In this document: positions 1-10,783 of the stretch, in pieces
Layout of the letters: the number at the start of each line of letters is the position of its first letter
Numbering within the stretch: the stretch's first letter is position 1
NCBI GenBank assembly: GCA_003615045.1
Contig: ML014121.1
Coordinates: 124,001-188,000, forward strand
DNA length: 64,000 bases
Reading direction: 5' to 3'
Source of the DNA: Caulochytrium protostelioides
Taxonomy: Eukaryota > Chytridiomycota > Caulochytriomycetes > Caulochytriales > Caulochytriaceae
Position numbers and translations under genes: made by a program
Notes under the pieces: model-generated
Told to the model about the DNA's origin: nothing
Seen by the model: only the letters and a program-made list of their open reading frames with translations
The model's database searches: none

Positions 1-934
1 GCCGAGTAAATCATCATCGCTGAGGGTGACGAGAACAGCAAGGACACGAAGTGACATCACATACTCGGTAAAAAAGGATGAGTGACCGACCAGGGAGTAT
101 CGATCAGTACGCACAGGTCATGGGGAGATGGCGCCTCTTCGAGGCGCTTCGAAGGCGATGGACCAACTTACCACCGGTCATACGCGGCGAGATAATGTCC
201 GGGTTCTTCTTCATGTCCGTGATGGCAGCGATGGGCAGACCCCAGTTGGCGACTGTTTGAGAGCAACGTGACAAAAACAGCGAAGAAGGTGAGTCTTTCC
301 GCTATACACTTGATGTGATGTGACATGATGTGATGTGATGTGACACGGGGTCATCCATAGGCGATCAACTTACTAGGCCCCCAGAAGTGCTAGAAGGAGG
401 GGTGTTTCAGAGTAAAATCATGATAAAAAGGATAAGAACGGAGGCCAGTTTAGTTGAACAGGTTAGTCGGAGAAAATAATGAGCACACACTAATAGTCTG
501 AAATCCGACGGGGCGGGGCGAGCCTTACCGTGCTAGAGTGGGCGATCGCGGAAAAGATCGAGAAAAGAGACCCGTGCAAAGAATGTCGGGGATCATGACA
601 ACCAGGAAGGTAGAACATCACACGGCAGAGCGCAAGTCATTGAGTCACCATTTCAGCTTTTTTATCGTTTCGATCCATGTCGGATTTCGTGCGGCTTTCC
701 TCCCAGATCGCGCACGTGCTGGCCTATCTGACCGGAGGCTGCGCGAAACAGATCTTTCCGCTCGCGTACTGGCGTATGAAACTTTGTGTGGGATCGTTGC
801 CCAGAGATGCCGATTGCTGCCCATTCGCACGCGTCGGGCTCGTCGGGCCCTTACCTCATCAGATAGCTCCGGAACTCCTGGCTGCCCAGGTAGGTCGTCA
901 TGCGGTTGACGAGGGTGGGCGTTGGCGAAGCCAT
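1..934 (-). CDS. MPC1: Mitochondrial pyruvate carrier subunit 1 (MPC1), partial, spliced
   Basis: This inner-mitochondrial-membrane protein pairs with MPC2 to import pyruvate. I read four exons on the minus strand. Exon 1 is 934-855, with the start ATG at 934 and coding through the motif EFRSYLM; it is followed by a GTAAGG donor. Exon 2 is 389-374 (16 nt, coding HFWGP) with a GTAAGT donor. Exon 3 is 252-172, coding [20 protein letters not shown] followed by ISPRMTG. Exon 4 starts at 19 after a CTCAG acceptor and codes AMMIYS before leaving the window. The HFWGP-ANWGLP-AAI-D motifs are diagnostic of MPC1. Exons 2 to 4 are in phase. Exon 1 ends in phase 2 while exon 2 starts in phase 0, so 4 nt that should code the Thr before HFW are missing. 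This is either a small deletion or a micro-exon I cannot see. The C-terminus lies outside the window. Confidence 0.87.
311..346. repeat. TGATG-type pentanucleotide microsatellite
   Basis: Imperfect tandem TGATG/TGACA units lie inside the second MPC1 intron. Related 5-bp repeats recur near 24.3, 53.0 and 62.7 kb. Confidence 0.7.
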
Positions 935-1975
935 GGCGACAATGGCGACAATGGATGATCGGTGACCGTGGGCGGACGATGCCAAAGGGATGCCGGGTTC
1001 GCGGGCGCTGGCGTCGGTATCGGGTCGAGCTGGGGGCGATGGCGGGTCGATGAATCGCGGATGCAGCGATGTCGGATGTCGGACGTCGGATGCATATGCT
1101 ACTCACCGACGAACACCGAGCACGCTGCCAGACCCGCCCGTGGTGCACCCGATATCGCGCTTTTCTCGGTGGTGGGTGACCCACTTTGGCGGAGGAGATA
1201 TGATGCAGAGAAGACCGTCTCGGTGCTGTGCGCCGTGCCGCGTGCTCGGCCCTGCGGGGTGGGGGCGCCATGGGCATGTCCGATGGGGTCCGATGGGTGG
1301 CGGGCAGGCGGGCGGCGCGAGGGCCACCGCCTTGCCCACGGGGCTGCCATCCGCGCCGGGTCCTAGCGCCACGATGCCTTGCGGCGCCTTGCCGCCATGG
1401 CACCCGCACGAGGCCACCGCCATGCTTGTGGCGGGATCACCTGCCGAGGCGCGATCGCCGTCGATCGGAACGCCGTGGTAGGACGGGCGTCCGTCACCGC
1501 GGCACGCGGCCTTCGCTGGCACCGACCGCGGCGACCGCATGCGGCGCGGGCGAGCGTCGGCGCGGGTCTCCGCCGCCCTCGTCGCGGGACGCCAGGCCGA
1601 CGCGGCCACGTGCCACGGGGCGATCCGCCACACGACGGGTGGCGGCGTGGCACATGACCGCGTGCGCGAGACCGGAAGACGGTATCGAGTCGGTGCCGCA
1701 TGTTCCTTCCTCTCGGCCCTCATCTTCGCGCCTCTGGATCGCTTGGGCCTCGATCACGCGTGCGGCTGCTCGGAGCCCCGGCGCTTCGCGACGGCGTTCC
1801 GCCCTCCCGCCCGTGTCCCGCTCATTCTCTCGCCGGCGAGACGGCGTCCGGTGTGCGTGCGTCCCGCTCCATCAGGACCCCCCGATCGCAGTCGGACGGC
1901 GATCGCTTGCGCTGCGAGCCACGACGAGCGCACAGACGACCCGCAGACTTCTTGAGCCGCGCCGGCCTCGTCGGC
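935..1975. other. Intergenic region between divergent MPC1 and kelch genes
   Basis: About 1 kb separates the two start codons. Several open frames exist on both strands, but they look like GC-driven open frames rich in Arg, Pro and Ala with no domain. I see no convincing gene. It presumably holds the two divergent promoters. Confidence 0.5.
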
Positions 1976-4387
1976 ATGCCAGACTCGACGCCCGCATCCC
2001 ATCGCGAGTCGGGCTCCTCGTCCGCCTACCCGCGACACGCTCATCATGCCATCGCGAGTACCGCTGCCGCGGTCAGCGCCGCCGCGGGTGCTGCGGGGGC
2101 CATCCCCGCGGCAGCCATGAGTTCGCCGCCGGGCGTCGCCACCACGACGACCGGGGCCGCGACGACGATCGCGGCATCATCACTGGCACCGGCGCCGTCG
2201 CCATCGCTCTCCCCATCGGGTCGGTCTGCACGGCGCCCGCCGCCACCGTCGGCCGCCAACGCTCCCCACGCCCGCAGCAGCACTGACGATCCGCCCGTCC
2301 TCCAGGCCCCGAAACGCGGCGCCAGCGCGTCATTTGCCTCGGCTGCCGCCATCGCCGCCGCGCGTGGGCCTCCGGGAACGGATCGAGATCAGCGCGTTCT
2401 GCCGTCCGCAGGGGCCATCCCGTCCGAGCTCCCCATGCACGCGCCGTCCCGTACAGGTTCGGGTGCCGAGACTGCGGCCGTCGCAAGGTCAGGCAGCACG
2501 CTGCCGTCACACAGAGAGCCGCCTCTGGTGCACGTCGCGCCGATGATGATGTCCGCCACATCGTCTGGTATGCCGCATCCGCCGCCGCCGCGCGGGGCGA
2601 CAGCGTCCGCATCGCCCTCGACCGCGGCAGCCGCGCCGCCCTCCGCGCCGTCGCCTCTTGCCGTCTCGCCCTCCGCGCCGTCACCGCAGGCGGCAGTGGT
2701 CGCGCGGTTGGCTCATTCTGGGCCGCCGGTCCATGACGCCTCGACGCCGCCGCCGCCCCCGCCTACACGGCCCGTGCCCCACCTGACACCAACGTCGTCG
2801 TCCTCACGCGCCGCGCCGTCGCCGGCGACCGGTGTCCTTGGGGCAGTCGCCTCGCGGTCACCCGCCTCGTCGCGCACGCCGGGGCCCCCGCCGCCCATCC
2901 AGGCGCCGCAGTCGCAGATCCAGGCCTCGCTGCAAGCGATGGCCCTGGACGGATCCACGCGGCCGAGCGCCGCCGCCGAGCAGGTGAGTCATCAGCGACT
3001 GGGATCCGCGACGGCGTCGATAGCGGCGCCCTCGCCGCCGCCTCCGTTGCCCGCAAGCGAGAGTGTGGTCTCGCACGAAACGCGGGTGGCGCCGATCCCG
3101 GCGATGCATTGGTCGACAGCTGAGATGCTGGGTCAAGCACCGCCAGCCTTGCGGGCGCATACGGCGACGCGCGTTGGTGACCGCATTTTCATCTTTGGCG
3201 GATGCGATGCCAAGATTTGCTACAACGATCTTTACATCTTCGACACCGAGACGTTCCACTGGACACGACCGATCCAAAGCGGCGAAATCCCCCCGCCGCG
3301 CCGCGCGCACTCGGCGAGTTTGGTCGAACTTCCGGGTCAGAGGCCCAAGATCTTTCTCTTCGGCGGTGGCTCAGGGCCGAACTATTACAACACCCTCTAC
3401 ACACTCGACACGGTGACCCTCTTCTGGGAAAAACCCATGATTCACCCGCCGCCGCCCAGCCTGGCATCGCCCACGCTGCAGTCGAAGACCGCTGTCGTAG
3501 CCGCCGCCACGCAAAACGAGGGAGGGCATTTGGACAGCGCCGGCGCGACTCTGGCCGCGGCGTCCGCCTCGTCCGGCCCGCCACCCTTGCCCCCGACTCT
3601 CAGCGGCTCCAGCGCCGGTGCGCTGCCGGCCACGCCCACGCTGCCGGGGGCCTCGCCGCCGTGGCCGACGCCCAATAGCCTCGGGCCCGGCCCGCGACGC
3701 GCCCATACCTCGTGGGTTTGGAACGGCTGCTTCTATCTCTATGCGGGTGGCGACGGCCAGCGCGCGCTCAGCGACATTCACATGCTAGTGCCTTATGACG
3801 GTGGCGGCGTGGCGTCGACGCCGCAGAACCCGCAGCCGGGTGGCGCCGCGGTGAAACCTGCGGCGCCGCCGGCGATCTCTTCCGCGTCGTACGGTTGGGT
3901 CAAGCTCGCAACGACGGGCACGGCACCAAGCTCCCGCGGGTACCAGACGTCGAATCTGATCGGCCACCAGGTGGTCGTGTACGGGGGGAGCGACGGCCAC
4001 GAGTGTTTCCACGACGTGCACGTGCTGGATCTGCGCACACTGACGTGGAAGTATGCGCCCGTCGACCGGCCTGTGCCGCGCCTGAGCCACTCAGCGCTGC
4101 AGGTTGGCAGCTACCTCTTTGTCATGGGCGGGCACGACGGCACGCGGTACACGAACGACGTGCTGCTGCTCAACCTTGTGACTATGAACTGGGAGGTCCG
4201 ACAGATCTGCGGTAATCCCCCGCTGGGCCGCGGGTACCATTCAGCGATTCTGCACGACTCGCGCGTGTTTCTCTTTGGCGGGTACAACGGTCATACCACC
4301 TTTGGCGACCTCTGCATACTCGATCTCTCAGCGTGCGCCTATCTGCCCCAGATCACGACATTTGCTGTCGCGGCCGACATCTCGTAA
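1976..4387 (+). CDS. Kelch-repeat beta-propeller protein
   Basis: About 803 residues. I chose the ATG at 1976 (MPDSTPAS) because the upstream extension to 1700 is low-complexity and Arg/Pro-rich. Residues 1 to about 370 are a long disordered Ala/Pro/Ser region. The rest is a kelch propeller. Repeats show the RAHTATRVGDRIFIFGG type of signature, then RRAHSASLVE...IFLFGGG, RRAHTSWVWNGCFYLYAGG, RGYQTSNLIGHQVVVYGG, RLSHSALQVGSYLFVMGG and RGYHSAILHDSRVFLFGG, with typical conserved Trp residues between blades. A disordered insert rich in Ala/Pro splits blades two and three. The fold is clear. Fungal kelch proteins of this form include cell-polarity factors (Tea1/Kel1-like) and Ras regulators (Ral2-like), but I cannot say which. 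The C-terminus has no extra domain. Confidence 0.85.
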   Translation: MPDSTPASHRESGSSSAYPRHAHHAIASTAAAVSAAAGAAGAIPAAAMSSPPGVATTTTGAATTIAASSLAPAPSPSLSPSGRSARRPPPPSAANAPHARSSTDDPPVLQAPKRGASASFASAAAIAAARGPPGTDRDQRVLPSAGAIPSELPMHAPSRTGSGAETAAVARSGSTLPSHREPPLVHVAPMMMSATSSGMPHPPPPRGATASASPSTAAAAPPSAPSPLAVSPSAPSPQAAVVARLAHSGPPVHDASTPPPPPPTRPVPHLTPTSSSSRAAPSPATGVLGAVASRSPASSRTPGPPPPIQAPQSQIQASLQAMALDGSTRPSAAAEQVSHQRLGSATASIAAPSPPPPLPASESVVSHETRVAPIPAMHWSTAEMLGQAPPALRAHTATRVGDRIFIFGGCDAKICYNDLYIFDTETFHWTRPIQSGEIPPPRRAHSASLVELPGQRPKIFLFGGGSGPNYYNTLYTLDTVTLFWEKPMIHPPPPSLASPTLQSKTAVVAAATQNEGGHLDSAGATLAAASASSGPPPLPPTLSGSSAGALPATPTLPGASPPWPTPNSLGPGPRRAHTSWVWNGCFYLYAGGDGQRALSDIHMLVPYDGGGVASTPQNPQPGGAAVKPAAPPAISSASYGWVKLATTGTAPSSRGYQTSNLIGHQVVVYGGSDGHECFHDVHVLDLRTLTWKYAPVDRPVPRLSHSALQVGSYLFVMGGHDGTRYTNDVLLLNLVTMNWEVRQICGNPPLGRGYHSAILHDSRVFLFGGYNGHTTFGDLCILDLSACAYLPQITTFAVAADIS

Positions 4388-4499
4388 TCAATCGCGCCTA
4401 CGGAGTCAGTCACGAGGGCCCCCAAAACAATCCTTAAACGGGAAAAAAGGTAGAGAGATGCGGTGACTATATACAGCGGTCAGTGACGAAGGGTATCGA

Positions 4500-6379
4500 C
4501 TAGACGGGCATGGCCGCGGGCAGCCGTTGAGAGGCGTCGTTGCCAGCAGGCGCCAAGAGCTGCGTTGGGAAGGCCACGGGGATCACCGGGGGCGATTTCT
4601 GCAGCGGGCCCAGGCCATGTTGTTGGTAGGCCATGAGATCCGAAAAAAGCACTTGTTCCGTCTCCATGCCGCCAAAGATCTGCTCGTGATGTAGCATCAT
4701 CATGCCCCATCCCCACGGCCAACCCATGAATTCGGTCTGCATCTTGACGAGGAATTGGAGGGCCGAGTTTTGGGCCGAGTCTTCAGAGATGGTGAGCGGC
4801 GTGACGACCAGCATCTTGCTGATCTCATAGAAATGCGTGTCGGGTGTGTTGCGGCGCAAGACGGCGACGGCGAAACTGCCGATCTTGACGAGCTTACGGA
4901 TGATCGCGAGTCGCTGGGCGTCGAGGAGGCGCAGCAAGGCCTGGATCGGGTACACAATCTCATCGGGCAGCCGTTCGGCCGGCATCGGCAGCATGATGAG
5001 ACCGGAGGGGTCCTGGGCCGGCACCGGCCGCTCGCGGGCAATATCAATGCCGAGACCCTTCAGCACGTCGGCATTCAGAATATATGTGAACGTCTCGATC
5101 AGCACATCCGGCAGGATCCCCCCCGGGCTCGCCTGGACAGAGGACTTGAGCAGACTGCCCATCACGCGCAGATCGTCTTTGAGGTCCGCACCACACGCCT
5201 CGTAGCCGACGTTCATGATCATCAGCACCTGGTCCGGCATCGACGAGTCGCGGAAGGGGTCGCGGTCCTGAGCGCGATCGAAGCCGCAGAGCGGGTGCGC
5301 CAGCAATAAGTCAGCCGTCATGTGAATGTGGTGGGCCGCTTTGGCTGGCACCGGATGACGGTCTACGATGGCCGTCAATCGCACCAGCAGCGGCCGCAGA
5401 CTCGGCGCGGACATGGCAAGCGGCGAGGCCATCACGGTAATGACGAGCCACTCAAAGGCCGACGAAGTCAATACGACGGTCGGTGCTGGTCGCGCGCGCG
5501 GGCGCACGGGACACCGCGACCGCGCTTCCAGCAGTAGCCGGTTCAGCCGCAAAAACGACCGGTCTTCGGGCATCGATCCGCGGAGCATCTCCAGCGCATG
5601 GTCGATCCGGGCGTCGAACGCATGGTCCTGCAGTACCAGTAAACATCCAAAGCCATATACATCCCGAGAACAAGGCAATCATTCGGTGAGTATCACTAGG
5701 AACTCGTCCCATGCATCATGCCGTTGATCACTGGTGAACCTGGCAGCAGCCATGTCGCATGCACGTCGCGCCTGATTCGAGCTCATGCATCCGTTGGGAG
5801 ACTTACCCAGCTCTGTTCCGGCAGCGCCATTAGATAGACGAGAAAATGAAATAGCAGCGTCACCTGCTCCGGGTCGAGCTTCAGACAATTCAGCGTGGCC
5901 TCGTCGAAGCTCTGAGCGACCTCGAGCGTGGTTTTGTCGGCCATTGGCAGCGCGGGCTTGATCTGCGCGATCCATCGGTCGGCAAGCCGCTTCGCGCCCG
6001 CGTAGGCTTCTGGGGGCACCACTGCAAACTGACCCAGGACTTCGCCGAGGAACACGATACTCAGGGGCGCCGTGTATTCGTGGCGCTCGCGGAAGGGCAG
6101 GGTTCGCACGCGGTGCTTGTAGCCGCCGTTCTGCGCGAGGTAGGTCGCCATGGGAGCGGGCAAGCGGCCGTCAGCGCCCTGCGTCGATCCCACCCCCGTC
6201 ACCGGGGAGGGATAGTAGTGCTGGACACGCTTCGTCATCAGATCCTGGTTGGGTTTGTCGTAGATGTCTTTGGCGCGAACGGGGCCGCCGACGCTCTGCG
6301 CCGCCGATTTGGCAGCCTTCGTGCTGAAAAGCATCGCGAACGGGCCCTTGTTTGCCTTGGCAGCCGGATTAGGAGGCAT
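4500..6379 (-). CDS. Unrecognised two-exon protein, about 566 residues
   Basis: Exon 1 is 6379-5807 (start MPPNPAAKANKG). It ends with codon TGG followed by a GTAAGT donor. Exon 2 is 5627-4500, after the acceptor CTGCAG. The 179-nt intron is phase 0 on both sides, so LPEQSW joins directly to DHAFDARIDHALEM. The protein is mostly helical, without a signal peptide or clear membrane segments. Moderately hydrophobic stretches occur near the join and in exon 2 (VLMIMNVGYE, IVYPIQALLRLLDAQRLAII), giving an armadillo-like or all-alpha appearance. I do not recognise the family. Codon use is ordinary for the window and the splice sites are strong, so I believe it is a real gene. The start could be further upstream; 6379 is the first well-placed ATG. 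Confidence 0.7.
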
Positions 6380-8403
6380 CTTGCCGAGTGTGGATGCCCA
6401 AGCGCGACCCGATGGACAGCACCAAAGCGGGTACGGAAAGGGGAAGGTCGCGACGACGCGGAGGCGATCGTCAACGCAGCCGTGGTGCAGGGCCTTGTGC
6501 AAGAAGCAGTAAAAAAAGGTATCTGATTCTGACGAAGTATGACCGATGTGCCTGCTCATCCGGCCACTTGAATGTTCAATCGACTCGATGAACACGAGAT
6601 CTCGTTATGAAATGTCCGCCGTTTTTCTTTGTTTTCGTCAGCACATAGTCAGTCTGGATCCCAAGCGCGTCGGGATTTTCACGCCGAAAGGGCCCATAGC
6701 GCACACCAAAGCGGATATGCTGCGATTGCCGAAGTGTGCCCGTGCTCGTTTGTGCCGCCGCCATCATCATGATCGCTGTTCGCGGTTCGCCGTTGTGCGA
6801 CGTCCGGTGCGACAAGCTTCATGCTTTCGGCGCGACCCCCGAACGGTCCCGGCGCCCGCCCCGGCCGGAAGGATCGACATGACACGCATGATGACCGGCG
6901 CCCGTGACTGACAGTGGCGGTCGGGCCCCGTCGCTGCTGCCACCACCACTGCTGCTGCTGCTGCCGTCGCCACCACCGTCGCCGCCGCTACTACCGCCGC
7001 CGCCGCCGCTTCCGCAATGGTTTGTTTTGGGCAGTGGGCCAATCGTTGGCCGACCCGCTTCCGCGCCCAGGCCAGGCTCTCGCCCAGGCAAGCGCGCATC
7101 CGTCGCGACCAATGCCCTCGAGAGCGCCTGCACGTTCCAAACTCCGACCCGAGGCGTGTTGATAGATACGACACTCCGGTGCATAGAGGCTCTCCGGGAC
7201 GTCGGAGAGCTCGGCCTTGCTCTTTGCCCACGGGAGCAAACCTTGATGCCCGAGTCGATCAAGGATGCCGTGCTCGTCCAAGCTGTCTGCCGTGGGGCCC
7301 TTGGTCGTCGGGGCGACCGCCATGGCGTGCGCACCATGTTCTTGTTGCGCCAGAAGTGCCAGCACACGCTCGTGCCGTCGCTTTCCACGGGTTTCTTCCT
7401 AGTGGGTGAAGACATCAGTGCCGGGATCATCCGTATACGCAGGAGATCGTTTAGCTCGCACTGATCGATGTCTGACGGTCGCTGCCTACGCTTACATAGG
7501 CAGAGTGGCGGCCCCGTGGCGCCCACGGTCTCTGTGCCGCATTGTGGGGCCAGCCCTCCTGCAGCCATTGGTGGGCACCGTATCCGACGACGATGAAACA
7601 ACGGTCGCCCTGGGGGCACCCAGGAGGGTATGGCGCTAGGGTTAGGCTATTCGTCATGTAAACAATATCACCATCGATGAATCGCCGCCCCCTGCCCATG
7701 GCTCGCCCGTTGTTGCCATTTCCAGGGGCGGAGTGCTCAGAGGGCCAGCCAGCAAGCAAATTTTCGAGAGGAATTTTCGTGAAAATTTGTTCGTGCCGAA
7801 GTGGCGTGCACAGCGAGTAGAACGGAGAGCCGGGAACCACGCACCACGCCGCCATCGCAGCATCACCGCATGGCAGGAGCGCAGCACGGACGCATGGCAA
7901 CATGGCACGAGTGCAGCATCGCGCCAGTCGTATGCATGGGGCGTGAGGGCACACACACCTGGGGCGGCGTCCCTATGGCACGTCGCATTGCTGCCCGCAA
8001 CAAGCCATGAGGTCCCTACAGGTCGGGAGGCGCACGCCTCCACGAAACAACCAAAAAGACCAAGGCCAAGCGACGGCGTCCGCTGCCGTTGGACTCTTCG
8101 CGGGTGCGGTACGGCCATGTATCGCCCTGCGGGACGGCCCGGCGGCGCGCCGCATGTTCATCATGCTCATACTCATGATGCCGTCTTTATTGAACGCTTT
8201 CTTGGACGTCGACGACACCCATGACACTGCAACGCCACACTCCTGCTGCGACGCAAGCACACTGCACCTCTGGCATCCGCGAAGCAATGCGACAGCGCAT
8301 GAAGACGACAGCATCACCCGTTGCATCGTTCGTCCGCTGCTGCCGTTTGTTGTTTCCATTCTGACTGACGTCCACTGCCTCACACGTCGCCCTGTGAACC
8401 GTG
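6380..8403. other. 2-kb intergenic region with trinucleotide-rich segment
   Basis: This lies between the divergent starts of the unrecognised protein and the secreted protein. A (CTG/CCG/CCA)n-rich stretch covers about 6930-7015. A plus-strand frame from 6904 to 7464 has plausible codon choice towards its end but only a GTG at its start. The opposite strand at 6991-7365 is also open. I could not support either as a gene. Confidence 0.4.
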
Positions 8404-10152
8404 ATGCGATGGTCGTTCGACCGCGCGAGGGCTCCGCTCCTGCTGCTGGCGGTGCTCCTCGCGGCCGGTGCCGCCCACGGCGTGTTCGATGAGTCTGGGC
8501 ACGGTGAGAGCGCTAGCCGCTCCTCTCTCGAGTTTCAAGCCCCAACATATAATTGGTTCCTCGCGGCCTCACCGACGGTCGAGACGCAGAAAGCTTCCAC
8601 CACGCAGCGCTCCACTAAGTGGTACAATGACTTCAAAACCCCCCAATCGGACGATATTTTGGTTGCTGGCATGGACGCCTTGCGCTTCAAAGTCACACTC
8701 ACTAGCGGTTCAGGGAAAGCGCAGCTTGATAAACTGTTCGAACCACTCGAGCTCGCTCGCCGTCTGTTTCCCGTGGCAACAGCCAAATTTGTCAGTGAGT
8801 ATAGGCGCGACAGCCTTTACCAGTTTCTGATCGAAAAGACCGAGGACAAGATCAGGCTTCCGAGGTACCTCGCGTCTGTGTATGGAGAGGAGCTCAACCC
8901 CTATTTGACAGACATGGATACCCTACTTCTGATGCTCAAACACTCGCTAATTGATTACCCTTCCGACGACCTTCATCCAGAACTAGAGCTGGGTGCATGG
9001 TGCTATCAGATCATGCACTCGACTAATCATTTGTACGATCAAATCAACGATGGCTTAGAGAAAGTTCAGAAGCGTATGAAACTCGCCACCGCCCAATCGA
9101 CCGCGCCGTTCACTGAGCATGGGCAGCAAGTGCTATGGTATTCTGACCTCAGCATGCAGCTTGCGACGAACAGAAAGGCTATCCTCAACGCCATTCAACA
9201 GCATGCAGAGGCATTCAAACTCTTCTGCCAGTTGTTGCAAAGCACGTTCATGCTTTTGTTGGTGCCTCGAAAGAAGTATTATGTTACTTGGTCCAGCTAT
9301 TTTCATGCTTGGGAAGCGGAGCTCGCCAATAATCAGGGCAAAGCCAGGGCAATGACTGATCGAGCTCTTGATGTGGGAATCAAATCGATTGTTGGCCTGC
9401 TGAGACCTTCCGGACTAAGCGATCGCGATCGTCTGACCGTCCTCAATCACGTTCTCTATACGACAAGTGCACCTGGCGATAAGCGCGTTTCCGTGACTAA
9501 ATTAGCGAGAGAGTGCGCTAAAGCCATGCTGAAAGTCAATCTAAAGCCGGATGGCCAGACGACACTTCAAAGTTTCATCCGAGCGTCGAAATCATCGAAA
9601 ACTAAACCAGCAGCCGAGGATTGGTATCACCTGCTGCACCTTATCGACGAAGAAGTGAATCTGCGACTTGATCTTATCCACAAATTTGATTCCTCCGAGG
9701 TTGAACGTTGGCTAAAAGAACTGCGCAAAACCAAGTTCAGCCGCGACATCATCGTTTACTACCACAATCTCGTGCAAGAATGGATCAGAACGAGAGCGGA
9801 GACAAAAACGCTGAATACGCTGGATGTCGCATTGCTGTCGGCCAGCCGGGTGATCCACGCGGATAAGTACGTATACAAGCCGTTGGCGAGGCGATTCCCT
9901 GAGGCCCCGCCACGGGCGCCAACTCCGCCGGGAGTTGATACAGACCCGATCTACGGACCAAAGCCTGCACAGCGAGAAGAAAGTCAGGAACAGACGCCAC
10001 CCTTCGCCCGCAGCTCCGGTGAGCACGATGAAAACATCGGGGGGAGAAAGGGAAGCAATCAAAGTCGCAGCAGACGTCAAAGCAATGCGGATATCCCCAT
10101 GCGACCATCAAAGTCCTCTTCAGGCCACTGGCGTGGAAAGCTGTTTCCTTAG
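8404..10152 (+). CDS. Putative secreted protein of unknown function, 582 residues
   Basis: The start is the ATG at 8404 (MRWSFDRARAP). A classical signal peptide follows, with a hydrophobic LLLLAVLLAAGAAHG core cut at about residue 26. The mature part is rich in charged residues and predicted helices (for example RYLASVYGEELNPYLTDMD and LLHLIDEEVNLRLDLI), with no further membrane segment. The last 100 residues are a Ser/Pro/Arg-rich disordered tail. I recognise no family. Its codon use is visibly less GC-rich at third positions than in neighbouring housekeeping genes, with many TTT, AAA, ATT and CTT codons, which suggests relaxed or different selection or a recent origin. The stop codon lies 8 bases before Fanzor remnant 1. 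A lineage-specific secreted or effector-like protein is my inference only. Confidence 0.7.
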   Translation: MRWSFDRARAPLLLLAVLLAAGAAHGVFDESGHGESASRSSLEFQAPTYNWFLAASPTVETQKASTTQRSTKWYNDFKTPQSDDILVAGMDALRFKVTLTSGSGKAQLDKLFEPLELARRLFPVATAKFVSEYRRDSLYQFLIEKTEDKIRLPRYLASVYGEELNPYLTDMDTLLLMLKHSLIDYPSDDLHPELELGAWCYQIMHSTNHLYDQINDGLEKVQKRMKLATAQSTAPFTEHGQQVLWYSDLSMQLATNRKAILNAIQQHAEAFKLFCQLLQSTFMLLLVPRKKYYVTWSSYFHAWEAELANNQGKARAMTDRALDVGIKSIVGLLRPSGLSDRDRLTVLNHVLYTTSAPGDKRVSVTKLARECAKAMLKVNLKPDGQTTLQSFIRASKSSKTKPAAEDWYHLLHLIDEEVNLRLDLIHKFDSSEVERWLKELRKTKFSRDIIVYYHNLVQEWIRTRAETKTLNTLDVALLSASRVIHADKYVYKPLARRFPEAPPRAPTPPGVDTDPIYGPKPAQREESQEQTPPFARSSGEHDENIGGRKGSNQSRSRRQSNADIPMRPSKSSSGHWRGKLFP

Positions 10153-10160
10153 CAAGCCTT

Positions 10161-10783
10161 CACTGGGCACGCCAGCGCCTGCGGCTGTACAGTCGCAAGC
10201 AGCACATGTTTGCCCAGTTCTTGAACCGCGTCGCCGATGGGGCGGCCACGGAGATGGCGCCGGTGATCGCTGAAGTGGTGGTCGCCTATGGGGGCCTCCA
10301 TGTTTGCCCCGGGAGGCAAGGGCGAGATCGCTGCTCCTACGGCTCGTGCGTACCAGGCGCGCGCTCATTGCTTCCGCACCGTCTTGGTCGATCGACGAGT
10401 TCCGGACGACCCAGGCGCATACCGAGACGAATCGGATCCAGACAAAGGTGAGCCCCCGGGACCCGTTAGTCGTGCCGATCGCTCGCGCGTCCCGGGTGGG
10501 CGCTCCCCCGACCGGGCTGACGGCAATCGACCCGGTCCGCAGCACCCGGGTGTATGCCGAGACGCACGTGGTCCTGAAACCCGGTCAACGCCGGCGCTAG
10601 GGGACCCTGGTCCGAGGTTTGCTGCCGTGTGAAGTCACCAACGGTAAGTTCGTGAACCGCGATCTCAACGCCGCGTTGAACATCCGACGCTGCCGGGCCC
10701 TGCCCGCCAGACCGATAGCGTTGTGCCGCAACCTGGAGCAAACCAGGTTGCAGCCGAAGATCGGCAAGCGCATCCGATACTGA
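10161..10783 (+). pseudogene. Fanzor/TnpB-type RNA-guided nuclease remnant, copy 1 (C-terminal half)
   Basis: The remnant reads RKQHMFAQFLNRV, then EVVVAYG. After a +1 shift in a G-run near 10290 comes GASMFAPGGKGEIAAPTARA and FRTVLVD. After a second shift at the duplicated cga near 10390 comes EFRTTQAHTET, a 45-residue insert, VYAETHVVLKPGQRRR, an in-frame TAG near 10598, then GKFVNRDLNAALNIRRC and a natural stop at 10781-10783. The YG-A-F-GKGE, VDEFRTT and NRDLNAALNI blocks are the RuvC-II/III and zinc-finger neighbourhood of TnpB and eukaryotic Fanzor proteins. The RuvC-I half, guide-binding domain and start are absent. Two frameshifts and one stop mean it is dead. It is the longest of the four copies here. 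Confidence 0.82.

Noticed and set aside
6904-7464. Plus-strand frame with a Leu/Pro-rich start that resembles a signal peptide
   Set aside because: No ATG at the start (GTG only), the Leu/Pro run is a trinucleotide repeat, and the other strand is equally open. Not strong enough to call.
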